A stretch of 64,000 nucleotides of DNA from Pseudoalteromonas rubra (lineage in GTDB: Bacteria > Pseudomonadota > Gammaproteobacteria > Enterobacterales > Alteromonadaceae), in the NCBI RefSeq assembly GCF_000967655.1, contig NZ_JXYA01000022.1, forward strand, positions 1-64,000, read 5' to 3'. The notes beneath the pieces are model-generated. The model worked only from the letters and a program-made list of their open reading frames with translations, had not been told where the DNA came from and did not search any database. Of the stretch, positions 11,093 to 20,364 are shown in pieces; position 1 is the stretch's first letter; every line of letters starts with the position of its first letter. Position numbers and translations under genes: made by a program.

Positions 11093-12901
11093 ATGATAAA
11101 AACCAAACTCACCATGCTGGCCACGTTTATCGCGGCCTCACACAGTGTGGCCGTTTCGGCTGCCGATTATCCACTGATGCCGGGCGATCCGCTGGTATCT
11201 CACCAGTGGCACCTGCAAAATACTGGTCAGGCTGCGTTTTCAGAGCGCGGCGGTCAGGCTGGCGAAGATATGAACCTGTCGCTAACCCATGCACTGGGTA
11301 TTATGGGCACCGGTGTTACCGCAGCGGTCATTGACGGCGCGGTCGAGCTGACCCACCCAGACTTGCGCGATAATGTGCGTCCGGGTTCATGGAACTTTAC
11401 CACCAACACGCCAGATCTGGTGCCCGGAGGCCCCACTGATCGTCACGGCACCTCAGTTGCAGGCATTATCGCCGCCAGCGCTTTCAATGGCATTGGCGGA
11501 CGCGGCATCGCACCACGTGCTGGTATAGTGGGCTTTAACCTGATCTCATCAGGCAACTACAACACCGCTAACTGGCTTCAGTCTCACGGCATGTATTCCG
11601 ATGGTTACAATAAACACTCGTTTGATTTTCCGCGTATATTTAACCAAAGCTATGGCCGAACTTTATCTGCACCAGTCGGCTTCGACTACGACGAAGATCC
11701 TTGGCTTAAAACCTATGAAGATGCGCAGGAAGAGATCACCCGCACCACCCATGGTGGCCGCGGCGCTTTGTTCGTAAAGTCTGCCGGTAATGGCTACACC
11801 AGCCAGAGATATACCGATCCGCGTTTTGGCTCTGGTTATTTGCGCTTTGATAACAAAAACCACGGCTTGCCACTACAGAACGTCAACCTGGAGCGCATGG
11901 ACACCTCGTTCTGGAACCTGGTGGTTTCGGCCTATAACGCCGATGGCCAGCTTTCCTCCTACTCCACCGTGGGCTCGGCCGTGTTTGTATCGGCCACAGG
12001 TGGCCAGTACGGGGTCTATTCACCAGCGATGATCACCACAGACCTGAGTGGCTGTGAGGCGGGTTACAACCCGGCATATGGCCGTAACGCGCTGCACGGA
12101 GGTCATCCACTGGATCCCACCTGCGATTATGGTGCGCGCTTTAACGGTACTTCGTCTGCCGCACCCAGTGCTGCCGGTGCCATCGCCCTGATCATGTCGG
12201 CAAACCCGGCGCTGACATGGCAAGATGTTCGCCATATCCTGGCCTCCACGGCACGCAAGATAGATGTTGAACATCCGGGTGTTTCGCTGCCATTTAACAA
12301 TGCCCAGGGCGAAACCGTCAGTTACCAGGCCATTGATGTGTGGCAAACCAATGCTGCCGGCTATGCGTTCCACAATTACTATGGCTTTGGTGCCGTAGAC
12401 GTTGACGCAGCGGTCAATATGGCGCGATTCTACAACCAGGATCTGGGACAATTTACTCAGACTGAGCGCTTTGCGGTGAATGCAAACGCAGAGATACCAG
12501 ATGGTGATGTGAATGGTGTGCAGAGCACCTATCTTTCAGCAGAAGAAATGACGGTTGATGCCGTTCAGGTGCGCGTGAATATCGACCACACCAGCACCCG
12601 AGACCTGGCAATCGAGCTAATTTCTCCATCGGGTACTCGCAGCGTGATCATGACCCCACGTACCGGAACTATCCTGGGTAAAAATGGCATGGAAAACTCC
12701 CAGATGCTGACCCACCATTTCTATGGTGAGCCGGCCCAAGGCGAATGGACGCTACGCGTGATTGATACCGCAGCCGAAGATGAATACTACCAGTTTGACC
12801 CCAGTGCTGCGGGTGTGCCCAACGTCAATATGGTGCACAAAAACAACCTCGAAAATGGCTTGCTGAAGTCATGGGACATTCGCTTTATTGGTCGTAAATA
12901 A
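11093..12901 (+). CDS. Secreted kexin-like subtilisin (S8) protease with P domain, ASP type
   Basis: 602 aa. The signal peptide is about residues 1-24 (cleavage after SVSA-A). The subtilisin catalytic triad is Asp81 (VIDGAVELTHPD), His118 (DRHGTSVAG) and Ser354 (FNGTSSAAPS), with the oxyanion Asn in SAGNG. A C-terminal P domain (about 450-600) contains DLAIELISPSGTRS and GEWTLRVIDTA. From memory, the layout and several segments (FWNLVVSA, TTDLSGC) closely resemble Aeromonas sobria serine protease ASP. Like ASP it lacks an obvious propeptide. It is followed 11 nt later by a small secreted protein in the position of the ASP chaperone ORF2, so it is probably exported and folded with that partner. 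Confidence 0.93.
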   Translation: MIKTKLTMLATFIAASHSVAVSAADYPLMPGDPLVSHQWHLQNTGQAAFSERGGQAGEDMNLSLTHALGIMGTGVTAAVIDGAVELTHPDLRDNVRPGSWNFTTNTPDLVPGGPTDRHGTSVAGIIAASAFNGIGGRGIAPRAGIVGFNLISSGNYNTANWLQSHGMYSDGYNKHSFDFPRIFNQSYGRTLSAPVGFDYDEDPWLKTYEDAQEEITRTTHGGRGALFVKSAGNGYTSQRYTDPRFGSGYLRFDNKNHGLPLQNVNLERMDTSFWNLVVSAYNADGQLSSYSTVGSAVFVSATGGQYGVYSPAMITTDLSGCEAGYNPAYGRNALHGGHPLDPTCDYGARFNGTSSAAPSAAGAIALIMSANPALTWQDVRHILASTARKIDVEHPGVSLPFNNAQGETVSYQAIDVWQTNAAGYAFHNYYGFGAVDVDAAVNMARFYNQDLGQFTQTERFAVNANAEIPDGDVNGVQSTYLSAEEMTVDAVQVRVNIDHTSTRDLAIELISPSGTRSVIMTPRTGTILGKNGMENSQMLTHHFYGEPAQGEWTLRVIDTAAEDEYYQFDPSAAGVPNVNMVHKNNLENGLLKSWDIRFIGRK

Positions 12902-12912
12902 GGAGCACCGAC

Positions 12913-13338
12913 ATGAAAAAACGCTTAATCACCACCGCAATATTTGCCTGCGGCATTTCAGTTGCCAGTGCGTCCACCAACGAAGTGTATGAGGCAAAAC
13001 CGCTCAGCGCGAGCACCATGCAAACGATCAGTCTGAATGGTAAAACGTATCAAACGGCCAGCGCTAATTTACAGGCAGGCGCATCTCTGATTGATGCAAA
13101 ATCTGGTGCCGCCTACACCCTGACCGGAGAAGTGGTCGCCGAGCTAGAACCGGTGATCAACGCCAGTGAATTTGCCAAAGCTCATGACCTGAATTTGGTG
13201 TATGTGCGAGGCAGTCGCGCTATTTTCACCGCGAATACAGGTGCAGACTTGCGCGAATTTAAAGCCCGTATTGCGGCTTTAAGTGGCGTGCTCAGTACTC
13301 AGTTCGGTATTGATATCGAAGGCCTGGAGGCAGAATAA
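12913..13338 (+). CDS. Probable dedicated chaperone of the upstream S8 protease (ASP ORF2-like)
   Basis: 141 aa with a clear signal peptide (MKKRLITTAIFACGISVASAS). No enzyme motif is visible. It starts 11 nt after the protease stop with a good ribosome binding site (AAGGAG). Position, size and secretion match ORF2 of the Aeromonas asp operon, known to be needed for maturation of that propeptide-less kexin-like protease. The C-terminal half (DLREFKARIAALSGVLSTQFG) has the look of an inhibitor- or propeptide-like alpha/beta fold. The chaperone role is inferred from context and not from a catalytic signature. Confidence 0.7.
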   Translation: MKKRLITTAIFACGISVASASTNEVYEAKPLSASTMQTISLNGKTYQTASANLQAGASLIDAKSGAAYTLTGEVVAELEPVINASEFAKAHDLNLVYVRGSRAIFTANTGADLREFKARIAALSGVLSTQFGIDIEGLEAE

Positions 13339-13349
13339 CCTCTGGTGAA

Positions 13350-13375
13350 AACCCAGCACCACCTGGTGCTGGGTT
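13350..13375. terminator. Terminator between the protease operon and the GNAT-nitrilase gene
   Basis: AACCCAGCACC/GGTGCTGGGTT hairpin between convergent genes. On the plus strand the following tract is T-rich but interrupted (GTTGTTATTTTTT). Confidence 0.6.
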
Positions 13376-13379
13376 GTTG

Positions 13380-14942
13380 TTATTTTTTGATTTTTTGCCC
13401 ACCCAGCCAGTTTATCCGATACAAGTCGCGTCGTCTGTCGAGATAGTTTCTGACCGAGCCTTCGTGGCGCAGCTCATGCAGTTTTTCTAAATCCAGGTCA
13501 ACTATCAAGGTCATTTCCGTATTAGGGGTGGTTTCTGCCATGGTCGCATCATGGGGAAAGGCGAAATCTGAAGGGGAAAATACCGCAGACTGCGCATACT
13601 GAATATCCGCCCCGTCCACTTTGGGCAGGTTGCCCACACTGCCCGCTGTCACCACATAACACTCGTTTTCGATGGCCCGGGCCTGTGCACAACAGCGTAC
13701 CCGCAGATAGGCGTTTTTGGTGTCTGTCCAAAATGGCACAAAGAGAATTTGCATGCCCTGCTCTGAGAGCAATCGCGCCAGCTCCGGAAACTCCACATCG
13801 TAGCAGATCAGGATCCCGATTTTACCAAAGTCGGTGTCAAAGACATTCAGGCTGTCGCCGCCTTGCATGATCCAAGCGCTTTTTTCGTAAGGGGTTGGAT
13901 GAATTTTGGTTTGCGACTCTATGGTGCCGTCGCGACGACAAAAATACGACACATTGTAGAGCTCTTTGTCTTCAATCACCGGGATTGAGCCCGCAATAAT
14001 GTTGATATTGTAACTGACCGCCAGATGCGAAATGGCCTCGACCACTTCATTAGAAAATTCAGCCAGTGCTTTGATGGAATCGAGCGAATTATCATGGGCC
14101 TCAATGCCCATTAACGGGGCGTTAAATAGCTCAGGCAGCAGAGCCAGATCGCATTGATAATCCGCCAACGCATCGATAAAGAACTCCACATGCTGGGTCA
14201 GCTCTTCGACAGAATTAAGTGGCCGCATTTGCCACTGCACGCAGCCCACCCGGGCAGACTTTTTAACCGCGCCAAACAGAGGTGACTCATTGCGCTCATA
14301 ATAGAGATTGGTCCATTCCAGCAAGGTGGCATAGCCTTTCGATTCCTTGTCTTCGGGCATGTATTTATTAAGGACGCGCTTCACCTCAAAGTCGTTAGAC
14401 AGCTGAAAACTCAAAATGGGATCGTAAATTTCTTTCTTTTTAACCAGCTCAATGTATTTTTGTGGCGACATTTCGCTGGCGTAGTGCTGATAGTTGGGAA
14501 TACGCCCGCCTGCGACAATCGACTTAAGATTGAGGTTCTGGCACAGCTCCTTTCTGGCCTCATATAGACGCCGCCCAAGGCGCATGCCCTGATAATCTGG
14601 GTGAACAAACACCTCAGCCCCATAGAGTACATCGCCGAGCGGATCGTGCGTTGTCAGGTAGGCATCACCGGTTATCTCATCGTAGGTGTGGTGATCGCCA
14701 AATTTGTCGTAATCCACAATCAATGAAAATGCCGCGGCCACCACTTTACCGTGGTCTTCTATGCAGATCTGGCCTTGTGGAAAGCTGGAGAGCTGAGCCC
14801 TGAACTGTCTCTGTGAAGGCGCGCCGCCGAGGTTAGGATAGACAATTTCCATCACCTCTTTGAGATCGTCATAATCATCCGCCTCCAGGCTGCGCAGATT
14901 GAGTTTATGTTCAAAGTTTTCAGTTAAATTACTGTCGCTCAT
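13380..14942 (-). CDS. Fused GNAT acetyltransferase - carbon-nitrogen hydrolase
   Basis: 520 aa in two parts. Residues about 12-200 form a GNAT fold with an acetyl-CoA binding loop (HPDYQGMRLGRRLY). Residues about 225-510 form a nitrilase-superfamily amidohydrolase with the Glu-Lys-Cys triad: Glu in ALLPELFNAP, Lys in TKIHPTPYE, Cys in ILICYDVEFPE. This GNAT/nitrilase fusion is a recurrent bacterial family whose substrate is not established; an amidase acting on an N-acyl or amide metabolite is plausible. It stands alone, with neighbours on the minus strand separated by about 90 nt. Confidence 0.9.
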   Translation of the reverse strand: MSDSNLTENFEHKLNLRSLEADDYDDLKEVMEIVYPNLGGAPSQRQFRAQLSSFPQGQICIEDHGKVVAAAFSLIVDYDKFGDHHTYDEITGDAYLTTHDPLGDVLYGAEVFVHPDYQGMRLGRRLYEARKELCQNLNLKSIVAGGRIPNYQHYASEMSPQKYIELVKKKEIYDPILSFQLSNDFEVKRVLNKYMPEDKESKGYATLLEWTNLYYERNESPLFGAVKKSARVGCVQWQMRPLNSVEELTQHVEFFIDALADYQCDLALLPELFNAPLMGIEAHDNSLDSIKALAEFSNEVVEAISHLAVSYNINIIAGSIPVIEDKELYNVSYFCRRDGTIESQTKIHPTPYEKSAWIMQGGDSLNVFDTDFGKIGILICYDVEFPELARLLSEQGMQILFVPFWTDTKNAYLRVRCCAQARAIENECYVVTAGSVGNLPKVDGADIQYAQSAVFSPSDFAFPHDATMAETTPNTEMTLIVDLDLEKLHELRHEGSVRNYLDRRRDLYRINWLGGQKIKK

Positions 14943-15032
14943 TGTGTCTCCTGCTCATTTTACTTGTACTTTATAATAGGATATTGGCGCTGCATTTGCG
15001 TATTCAAGTGCCTGCAGCCAATAAGCGCCTCC

Positions 15033-16031
15033 CTACTCAGCACGCGCCAGCCAGGCCATAACATTAAGCAAAAACCCCTCATTGTGCTCGGCCCCGGCGC
15101 TGTTCATGCCGTATATTTTACCGCTGCTGGCATCGCGCTGAGACGAGAACATCATGCCTTCAGCAAAGACTGCAACCCGGCCTTTGCCAAGCTCCAGCAC
15201 TGCCCCCTGACTCCAGCCATCCACAGCAATGCGCGGCGTATCGGCGGTGACCTGAAAGGGGATCTTGGGGGTCACAGACGTCGCGCCAGGGCCCAAAGTT
15301 AGTAATGAAGTCGCGCCATCCGGCACTTTAAAAGCCGATCCGCCAAATGAACGCACCTGTTCAATTTGACCGGATGGCGGCTCTGCCACCGCAGCGGAGG
15401 CTGCCCCACCCACGGCACCGGTTACCCCAAACCCGGTCATAGACGTTGCCCCCGGCAGCTTTCTCAGTGCCGGCACCACGGCCAGCGTGATTGCATGGGG
15501 TACCAGGGTTTTATCTGTGATGCTAAATTGTGCGTCGCTAACATGGCCATGGCTGAACTCAATACCCAGCGCTGTGGTGAGATTGTCTATCACTCTGGGA
15601 AACGGGGTGTGATCGGCAACCAGAAACAACGCGCCGCCCTGCTCTATCCAGCGCAACAGCGCGGCAACCTCTGGTGCAGTGAACGCGCTACCAAATGGCG
15701 GGTTAAAGTCGCTGCGCTGTCGGTCCAGCGCGTTGGCAATTACCAGTATATCGGCCTGGTTAAGGTGTGCCTCGGTAAACGGCTGCGTGCTGGCTTGCAC
15801 GGTATAGCCATCACTTTGTAAAACGTCAGTAAATGCCCGATAACGGCCATTCATAGTGAGAAAGTTATGGTGTGCTTCATCGAATAAGACGAGTGGGCTG
15901 TTATCCGATGAGAAACGGCGTTCGGTATTTTGCGGGGTAAAATCCGGGTCGGCCTGCTGATTGCTATCGCTGCAGGCGCTCAGCCCCAGTGCAAACACGC
16001 CCGTTGTCAACGTTTTGGCTAACCAGTTCAT
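15033..16031 (-). CDS. DUF4350-like lipoprotein
   Basis: 332 aa from the preferred start at 16031, where MNWLAKTLTTGVFALGLSAC gives a lipoprotein signal peptide with lipobox LSAC; the frame stays open to 16076. The mature part resembles DUF4350/GATase-like proteins: LVLFDEAHHNFL near the N-terminus, NQADILVIANAL, and ALLRWIEQGGALFLVADH. Such proteins bind small ligands or act as accessory factors, and no catalytic residue can be assigned. A weakly conserved middle with Gly/Ala/Ser-rich loops follows. Probably a periplasmic lipid-anchored protein of unknown role. Confidence 0.72.
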   Translation of the reverse strand: MNWLAKTLTTGVFALGLSACSDSNQQADPDFTPQNTERRFSSDNSPLVLFDEAHHNFLTMNGRYRAFTDVLQSDGYTVQASTQPFTEAHLNQADILVIANALDRQRSDFNPPFGSAFTAPEVAALLRWIEQGGALFLVADHTPFPRVIDNLTTALGIEFSHGHVSDAQFSITDKTLVPHAITLAVVPALRKLPGATSMTGFGVTGAVGGAASAAVAEPPSGQIEQVRSFGGSAFKVPDGATSLLTLGPGATSVTPKIPFQVTADTPRIAVDGWSQGAVLELGKGRVAVFAEGMMFSSQRDASSGKIYGMNSAGAEHNEGFLLNVMAWLARAE

Positions 16032-16154
16032 TGTACTGTCCTTATTTATCAGTCGCACATGGCCAAGTATTAGCAAAGAACCACGCGACTTGCCAGCAAA
16101 GGACAGTCATTTACACGCTCTCTTACCAGAGCAAGCGTGTCTGGTTAAAACCCG

Positions 16155-18095
16155 TTAGCGAATGCCAATGCTCTGCCGAATTTTGGCCATTTGCTCTTGC
16201 AGGCTGTGTTGAATATCGCGTACCTGCTGATTTGAACCATTCACCTGTTGCTTCATCGTTGCCATGGCACTGCTGAAGTTATCCACCAGGGAGCTTTGCT
16301 GCTGAGCCAGCTCCATTGCATGCTCTGCCACCTGGTTGGCACTCTGTGCCCGCTCGGCAACGCCCTCTGAGTTGCTCTTGAGCTCCTGGGCATGCTCGGT
16401 CTGCTGCTGTGCTTCATCGGCCAGCGCGCTGATCTGCGAAGATACTTTGCTTGAGTTATCGCTGAGAATCGTCAGCTGCTCATTAATGTCGGACAGCGAA
16501 TCCTGGGTTTGCTGCGCCAGCTTACGGACTTCATCGGCAACCACGGCAAACCCGCGGCCGTGCTCTCCGGCCCGCGCCGATTCGATAGCGGCATTCAGCG
16601 CCAGTAGATTGGTTTGCTCTGCAATGGTGCGGATCATTTCAATGACCTTACCGACATCCGCAACGCCATTAAGCAGCTCATTGAGGCTAGACAGGCCCTG
16701 CTCCACGCGCTGCTGAGTGCTGGAGCTGGCACTCAGCATTGACTCGGCATAGCCAACGCTTTGCTTCATAGCAGAGAAGGTTTCACCGGCGTTATCCGCC
16801 ACCTGCTGGTTAATGTCGCTGGCTTCAACACCCAGCGCTTTGATCTCATCGAGTTGTTGCTGGTTTTGCTCTACCTGGGTTGAGGTGGTCTCAGCCAGCG
16901 CACTGATGCTGGCCAGGTTGGTGTTCATATCCTGCATAAAGTCGTTGATCACTGCCAGCATTTGCTCGCGCTCTTCGGCTTCGCCACGTTGACGCTCAAT
17001 CAGCTGATTGAAATAACTGGCAATCTCACCAATCTCAGTATTGGCATTCTGGCTGTCGATGTTTTTAAGTTCATTGCTTTCAATCAGGAAGGCAAAGCCA
17101 TTACGAAGCTGACGCAGTGGCGTCAGTACCTGGCTAAACTGCACGATATACACGGCAATGGCCAGTAACACCAGCAAGCCAATGGCCACACCAAAGATAG
17201 TAAAGACGTTTTGCTTGAGTGTGTTTTGCTCCTCTTGCAACGCCTCCTCAGCGCTCAATACCAGCGCCGAAATGGCCTTAATATCGCCCCGTAATTGCGC
17301 CATCCCCTGCTGACGTTGCTCGGCCTGCGCCAAAGTATTTTCCAGGTCACGGCTGAAACGTTTAGGCCAGCTACCTAGCTCAGCCTTGATCTCCAGCGCC
17401 AAATCTTCAGCTTCGGCACCAAGGAATAGCTCGTCTTCATCAATTTCGCTCATCACGCCCAGGTTATCCAGACGTTCTATCTGTTGCGCCAGCTCCTGAA
17501 GGCGACGCACACTGCTCATCAGGTTTTGCCGGGTTTGCTGTTCAAAGTGGATCACCAGCTGATAGGTATAAATACTGAGGTTGGTTACTTCACCATAATA
17601 ATCCGATGCCAGCGCATAGTAGCGCGGCGCCAGTGGATGCTCAGACGCTTTAGCGGTGTAACTCATTAACGACGATGCCGAGCCCGACATCTGCCTGATG
17701 GCGTTGTCGAGCAACGCCATTTCATTGCCAGACAGCTTGCCCAGTGCACGATATTTACCGTTTATGTCGCCATCCAGTGCATCCAGCCTGTTGGTCATAT
17801 CCCCGGCAAGTGATGAAGGCAACGCTGTCAATTGTTGCTGTTTAAGGGTGCTTATTTGTTCGCTGGCTTTGCTAAGCTCCTGGCTATCGCCGGTGCTCAG
17901 GTAATCTTCGATCGTACCGGCTAAATCGATCAGTATGGTGTTTTTCAGCGTAACATAAGCGTTGTTTTGTTTGTCTAATTCACTAAAGACCTGACTGGCC
18001 CAAAACAAAGTGGCAGCCAGCACGATACTGGCAAGCGCCAGTAACACGGCAAGCAGCCGGGTAAAGGTAGAAACACGCATAGATACTACAGCCAT
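16155..18095 (-). CDS. Methyl-accepting chemotaxis protein
   Basis: 646 aa. The first TM helix is at about residues 8-33. A long helical periplasmic region follows (about 34-290; four-helix-bundle-like with many Gln/Leu). A second TM helix is near 295-318 ([19 protein letters not shown]), then a HAMP-like linker and the cytoplasmic signalling hairpin, whose tip is [20 protein letters not shown]. It senses a periplasmic ligand and controls CheA. Methylation sites would lie on the flanking coiled coils. The ligand cannot be told from sequence. Confidence 0.94.
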   Translation of the reverse strand: MAVVSMRVSTFTRLLAVLLALASIVLAATLFWASQVFSELDKQNNAYVTLKNTILIDLAGTIEDYLSTGDSQELSKASEQISTLKQQQLTALPSSLAGDMTNRLDALDGDINGKYRALGKLSGNEMALLDNAIRQMSGSASSLMSYTAKASEHPLAPRYYALASDYYGEVTNLSIYTYQLVIHFEQQTRQNLMSSVRRLQELAQQIERLDNLGVMSEIDEDELFLGAEAEDLALEIKAELGSWPKRFSRDLENTLAQAEQRQQGMAQLRGDIKAISALVLSAEEALQEEQNTLKQNVFTIFGVAIGLLVLLAIAVYIVQFSQVLTPLRQLRNGFAFLIESNELKNIDSQNANTEIGEIASYFNQLIERQRGEAEEREQMLAVINDFMQDMNTNLASISALAETTSTQVEQNQQQLDEIKALGVEASDINQQVADNAGETFSAMKQSVGYAESMLSASSSTQQRVEQGLSSLNELLNGVADVGKVIEMIRTIAEQTNLLALNAAIESARAGEHGRGFAVVADEVRKLAQQTQDSLSDINEQLTILSDNSSKVSSQISALADEAQQQTEHAQELKSNSEGVAERAQSANQVAEHAMELAQQQSSLVDNFSSAMATMKQQVNGSNQQVRDIQHSLQEQMAKIRQSIGIR

Positions 18096-18224
18096 ATTGA
18101 TTCAAATTCGGGCGTAGACTATTAATGTTTTATGACAATTTAATGTAAAATGCTCAGAAAACGAGCAGACGTTTTTAAAAACATACTTTTGGCGTAGGTG
18201 AACTCTCTACCTTTTACAGGAACT

Positions 18225-18995
18225 TTACTTCATCGCGGCTTTTACATACACATCAAAGCGGTTCTTTTTGGTCTCTATCTGCATACTGGGTTTTTGCTCG
18301 TTCAGGAAAGGCGCATAATCGGGACGTTTCACCACCACACGTTTGGTGGCCAGCTCATAGGCAAACGGTAGCAAGGCATCGGCATCGGCATCCCCGCCAA
18401 CCAGCGACTGGAATACCCGCATTTCTTTTTTAACCTGGGCAGATTTTTCACGATGCGGAAACATAGGATCCAGATAAACCACGTCCGGATTTAATTCACT
18501 CTGAGCGAGCAGTTCATGACTGGAGCCGAAGATCATGCGCATATTTTGCTGCATCCAGCTGCCTATTTCACTGTCCTGATACGCACGCTCCAGGCCATCA
18601 AACAGCAGTGCAGCCACCACCGGGTGACGCTCATGTAAGATCACTTCGCAGCCCAACGCGGCCAGCACAAAGGCATCGCGTCCAAGTCCTGCTGTGGCAT
18701 CCAACACCACGGGAGTGGCGCCTTTATTCAACCCCACAGCCTTGGCAATGGCCTGCCCTTTGCCGCCACCAAACTTACGACGATGGGCACTGGCGCCGGT
18801 CACAAAATCGACCCGGATACCGCCTAATTTAGGTTCATCCAGTTTTAATAACTGCAAACCGGCCTCATCATAGGTCAACCGAAAGTTAGGATTGGCCTGC
18901 TGCCAGCTTTGCAGTGCAAACTGTTTCTCTATACGCTCAAGATAAGGTCGGTTTTCAGCAAAAGGGGTATGGATGATCAACAGCAGGCTCCGCAA
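18225..18995 (-). CDS. rsmJ: 16S rRNA (guanine1516-N2)-methyltransferase RsmJ
   Basis: About 256 aa (E. coli 250). It methylates G1516 of 16S rRNA using S-adenosylmethionine. Diagnostic blocks are [32 protein letters not shown], the SAM motif [34 protein letters not shown] and [11 protein letters not shown]. The reading frame has no upstream ATG. TTG at 18995 is the longest start, and an internal TTG a few codons on is possible, so the exact N-terminus is uncertain. Confidence 0.93.
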   Translation of the reverse strand: MRSLLLIIHTPFAENRPYLERIEKQFALQSWQQANPNFRLTYDEAGLQLLKLDEPKLGGIRVDFVTGASAHRRKFGGGKGQAIAKAVGLNKGATPVVLDATAGLGRDAFVLAALGCEVILHERHPVVAALLFDGLERAYQDSEIGSWMQQNMRMIFGSSHELLAQSELNPDVVYLDPMFPHREKSAQVKKEMRVFQSLVGGDADADALLPFAYELATKRVVVKRPDYAPFLNEQKPSMQIETKKNRFDVYVKAAMK

Positions 18996-19066
18996 GTTTA
19001 AACACGGAGATTATATCTGGATCATCACAGTTATGAAAACTTTGTAGTGCTAGGCGTTATGCCCGT

Positions 19067-20206
19067 TTAAAACAGCTCTATGTCGGTCTGTGCCGGTACG
19101 TCTTCTTCACCCCAGGGCTTGGCCATCTGATTTAAGCTCTGGATCAGCTCATGGCGTACTTCGGTGATCTCGCCCAGCTTGTAGCGGATTATCGAAAAAT
19201 CATCGTTGATCAGCGAAAAGTGCTCAAATAGCTGCTTTGCCTCTGCCTGCTTGCCATTGGCCTGATCGCTGCTGACATACGCTGAAAACTGCGCCAGTTT
19301 GTCGTTGTATGCGCTTGCTACCTCTCCCAGCTGGTCGCTCAGCTCCTCAAAAGCCAGGCCGATTTGCTCCACTTTTGTCAGTGCCACTTCACTGACTTCC
19401 ATATCTTTGATTTTGGCGTTGGTGGCTTCCAGAATGTGCGGCAGCAGATCTTTATAGCGCCCGTATAACCCCGCATCATCCGTTGGCATGTTTTTAATCA
19501 GCAAAGACACTTTGGGGTAGTTAATGATAGTGCGGCGACCAAAATCGACAAAACGGTCGCCATTGCGGTGTTTTTCCAGCAGCTCTTGCTCCAGCGGCTG
19601 AATTGCGCCTTCCTGCGAGTAAAACACTTCGCTGTCGTGATACCAAAATGCCACCGCCACCTGAAGCTGCAAGGGCACGAAAAACTCAAAAAAGTACTCC
19701 GACAGCGTATTCAAATCATGGGCATGATACGACTGGCCGACATAGCGCATAATACGACCCATATCGCCCGAATCCGACATGGCAATTTCAGCCGTGATCT
19801 GGGCTTTTTGCACATCCTGCTTTAATTTGAGTGACTGGCGGCGATACTCGTCCAGCACTTTGATCCGTGCCAGCATTTCATCGCTGTCGAACGGTTTAAC
19901 AATATAGTCGGCCCCACCGGCGTTGTAACCACGCATCCGCTCTGAGATGGCGCTTTTAGACGACAAAAACATCACCGGAATATCACACAACTGCGGATTG
20001 GCTTTCAACCGCTCACACACCTCAAAGCCGGAAGGGCCAGGCATTTCAATATCGAGCAGGATGATATCCGGACGCTGCTGCGCCGCCATTTTTAGCCCTT
20101 CTTCGCCACTGTAAGCGTGAATGACTTTGCAACTGTGCAATAAGGATTGTTCAACAATGTGGTGTACCAGTTTATCGTCATCAATGGCCAGTACTAAATT
20201 GCTCAT
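19067..20206 (-). CDS. Response regulator with receiver domain and non-DNA-binding C-terminus
   Basis: 379 aa from MSNLVLAIDDD, the natural receiver start; the frame is open to 20281. Residues 1-125 form a CheY-like receiver with acidic pocket DDD, phospho-Asp52 (LLDIEMPGPSG) and Lys in VKPFDSDE. Residues 130-379 are mostly helical, without HTH, GGDEF, EAL or kinase motifs, and include a coiled-coil-like C-terminus. It probably acts through protein contact. No kinase gene is adjacent, and it lies just downstream of prlC, from which it is separated by a terminator. Confidence 0.85.
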   Translation of the reverse strand: MSNLVLAIDDDKLVHHIVEQSLLHSCKVIHAYSGEEGLKMAAQQRPDIILLDIEMPGPSGFEVCERLKANPQLCDIPVMFLSSKSAISERMRGYNAGGADYIVKPFDSDEMLARIKVLDEYRRQSLKLKQDVQKAQITAEIAMSDSGDMGRIMRYVGQSYHAHDLNTLSEYFFEFFVPLQLQVAVAFWYHDSEVFYSQEGAIQPLEQELLEKHRNGDRFVDFGRRTIINYPKVSLLIKNMPTDDAGLYGRYKDLLPHILEATNAKIKDMEVSEVALTKVEQIGLAFEELSDQLGEVASAYNDKLAQFSAYVSSDQANGKQAEAKQLFEHFSLINDDFSIIRYKLGEITEVRHELIQSLNQMAKPWGEEDVPAQTDIELF

Positions 20207-20271
20207 GCAGCGGTCCCTACAAGGTTGGTTCTTTAAAACAGCATAGCGTGAACTGTCTAATTTGCGAATGG

Positions 20272-20305
20272 AAAACACCACACAAAGTGCTTATGTGGTG
20301 TTTTT
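20272..20305 (-). terminator. Terminator after prlC
   Basis: On the minus strand, AACACCACA...TGTGGTGTT forms a hairpin with a short TTTT after it, between prlC and the response regulator. Confidence 0.65.
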
Positions 20306-20364
20306 AAGTCGGCTCTGGTGGCATGCGGGGAACAGATGTTCAAAACGCCACCAAAATGCAGCGC

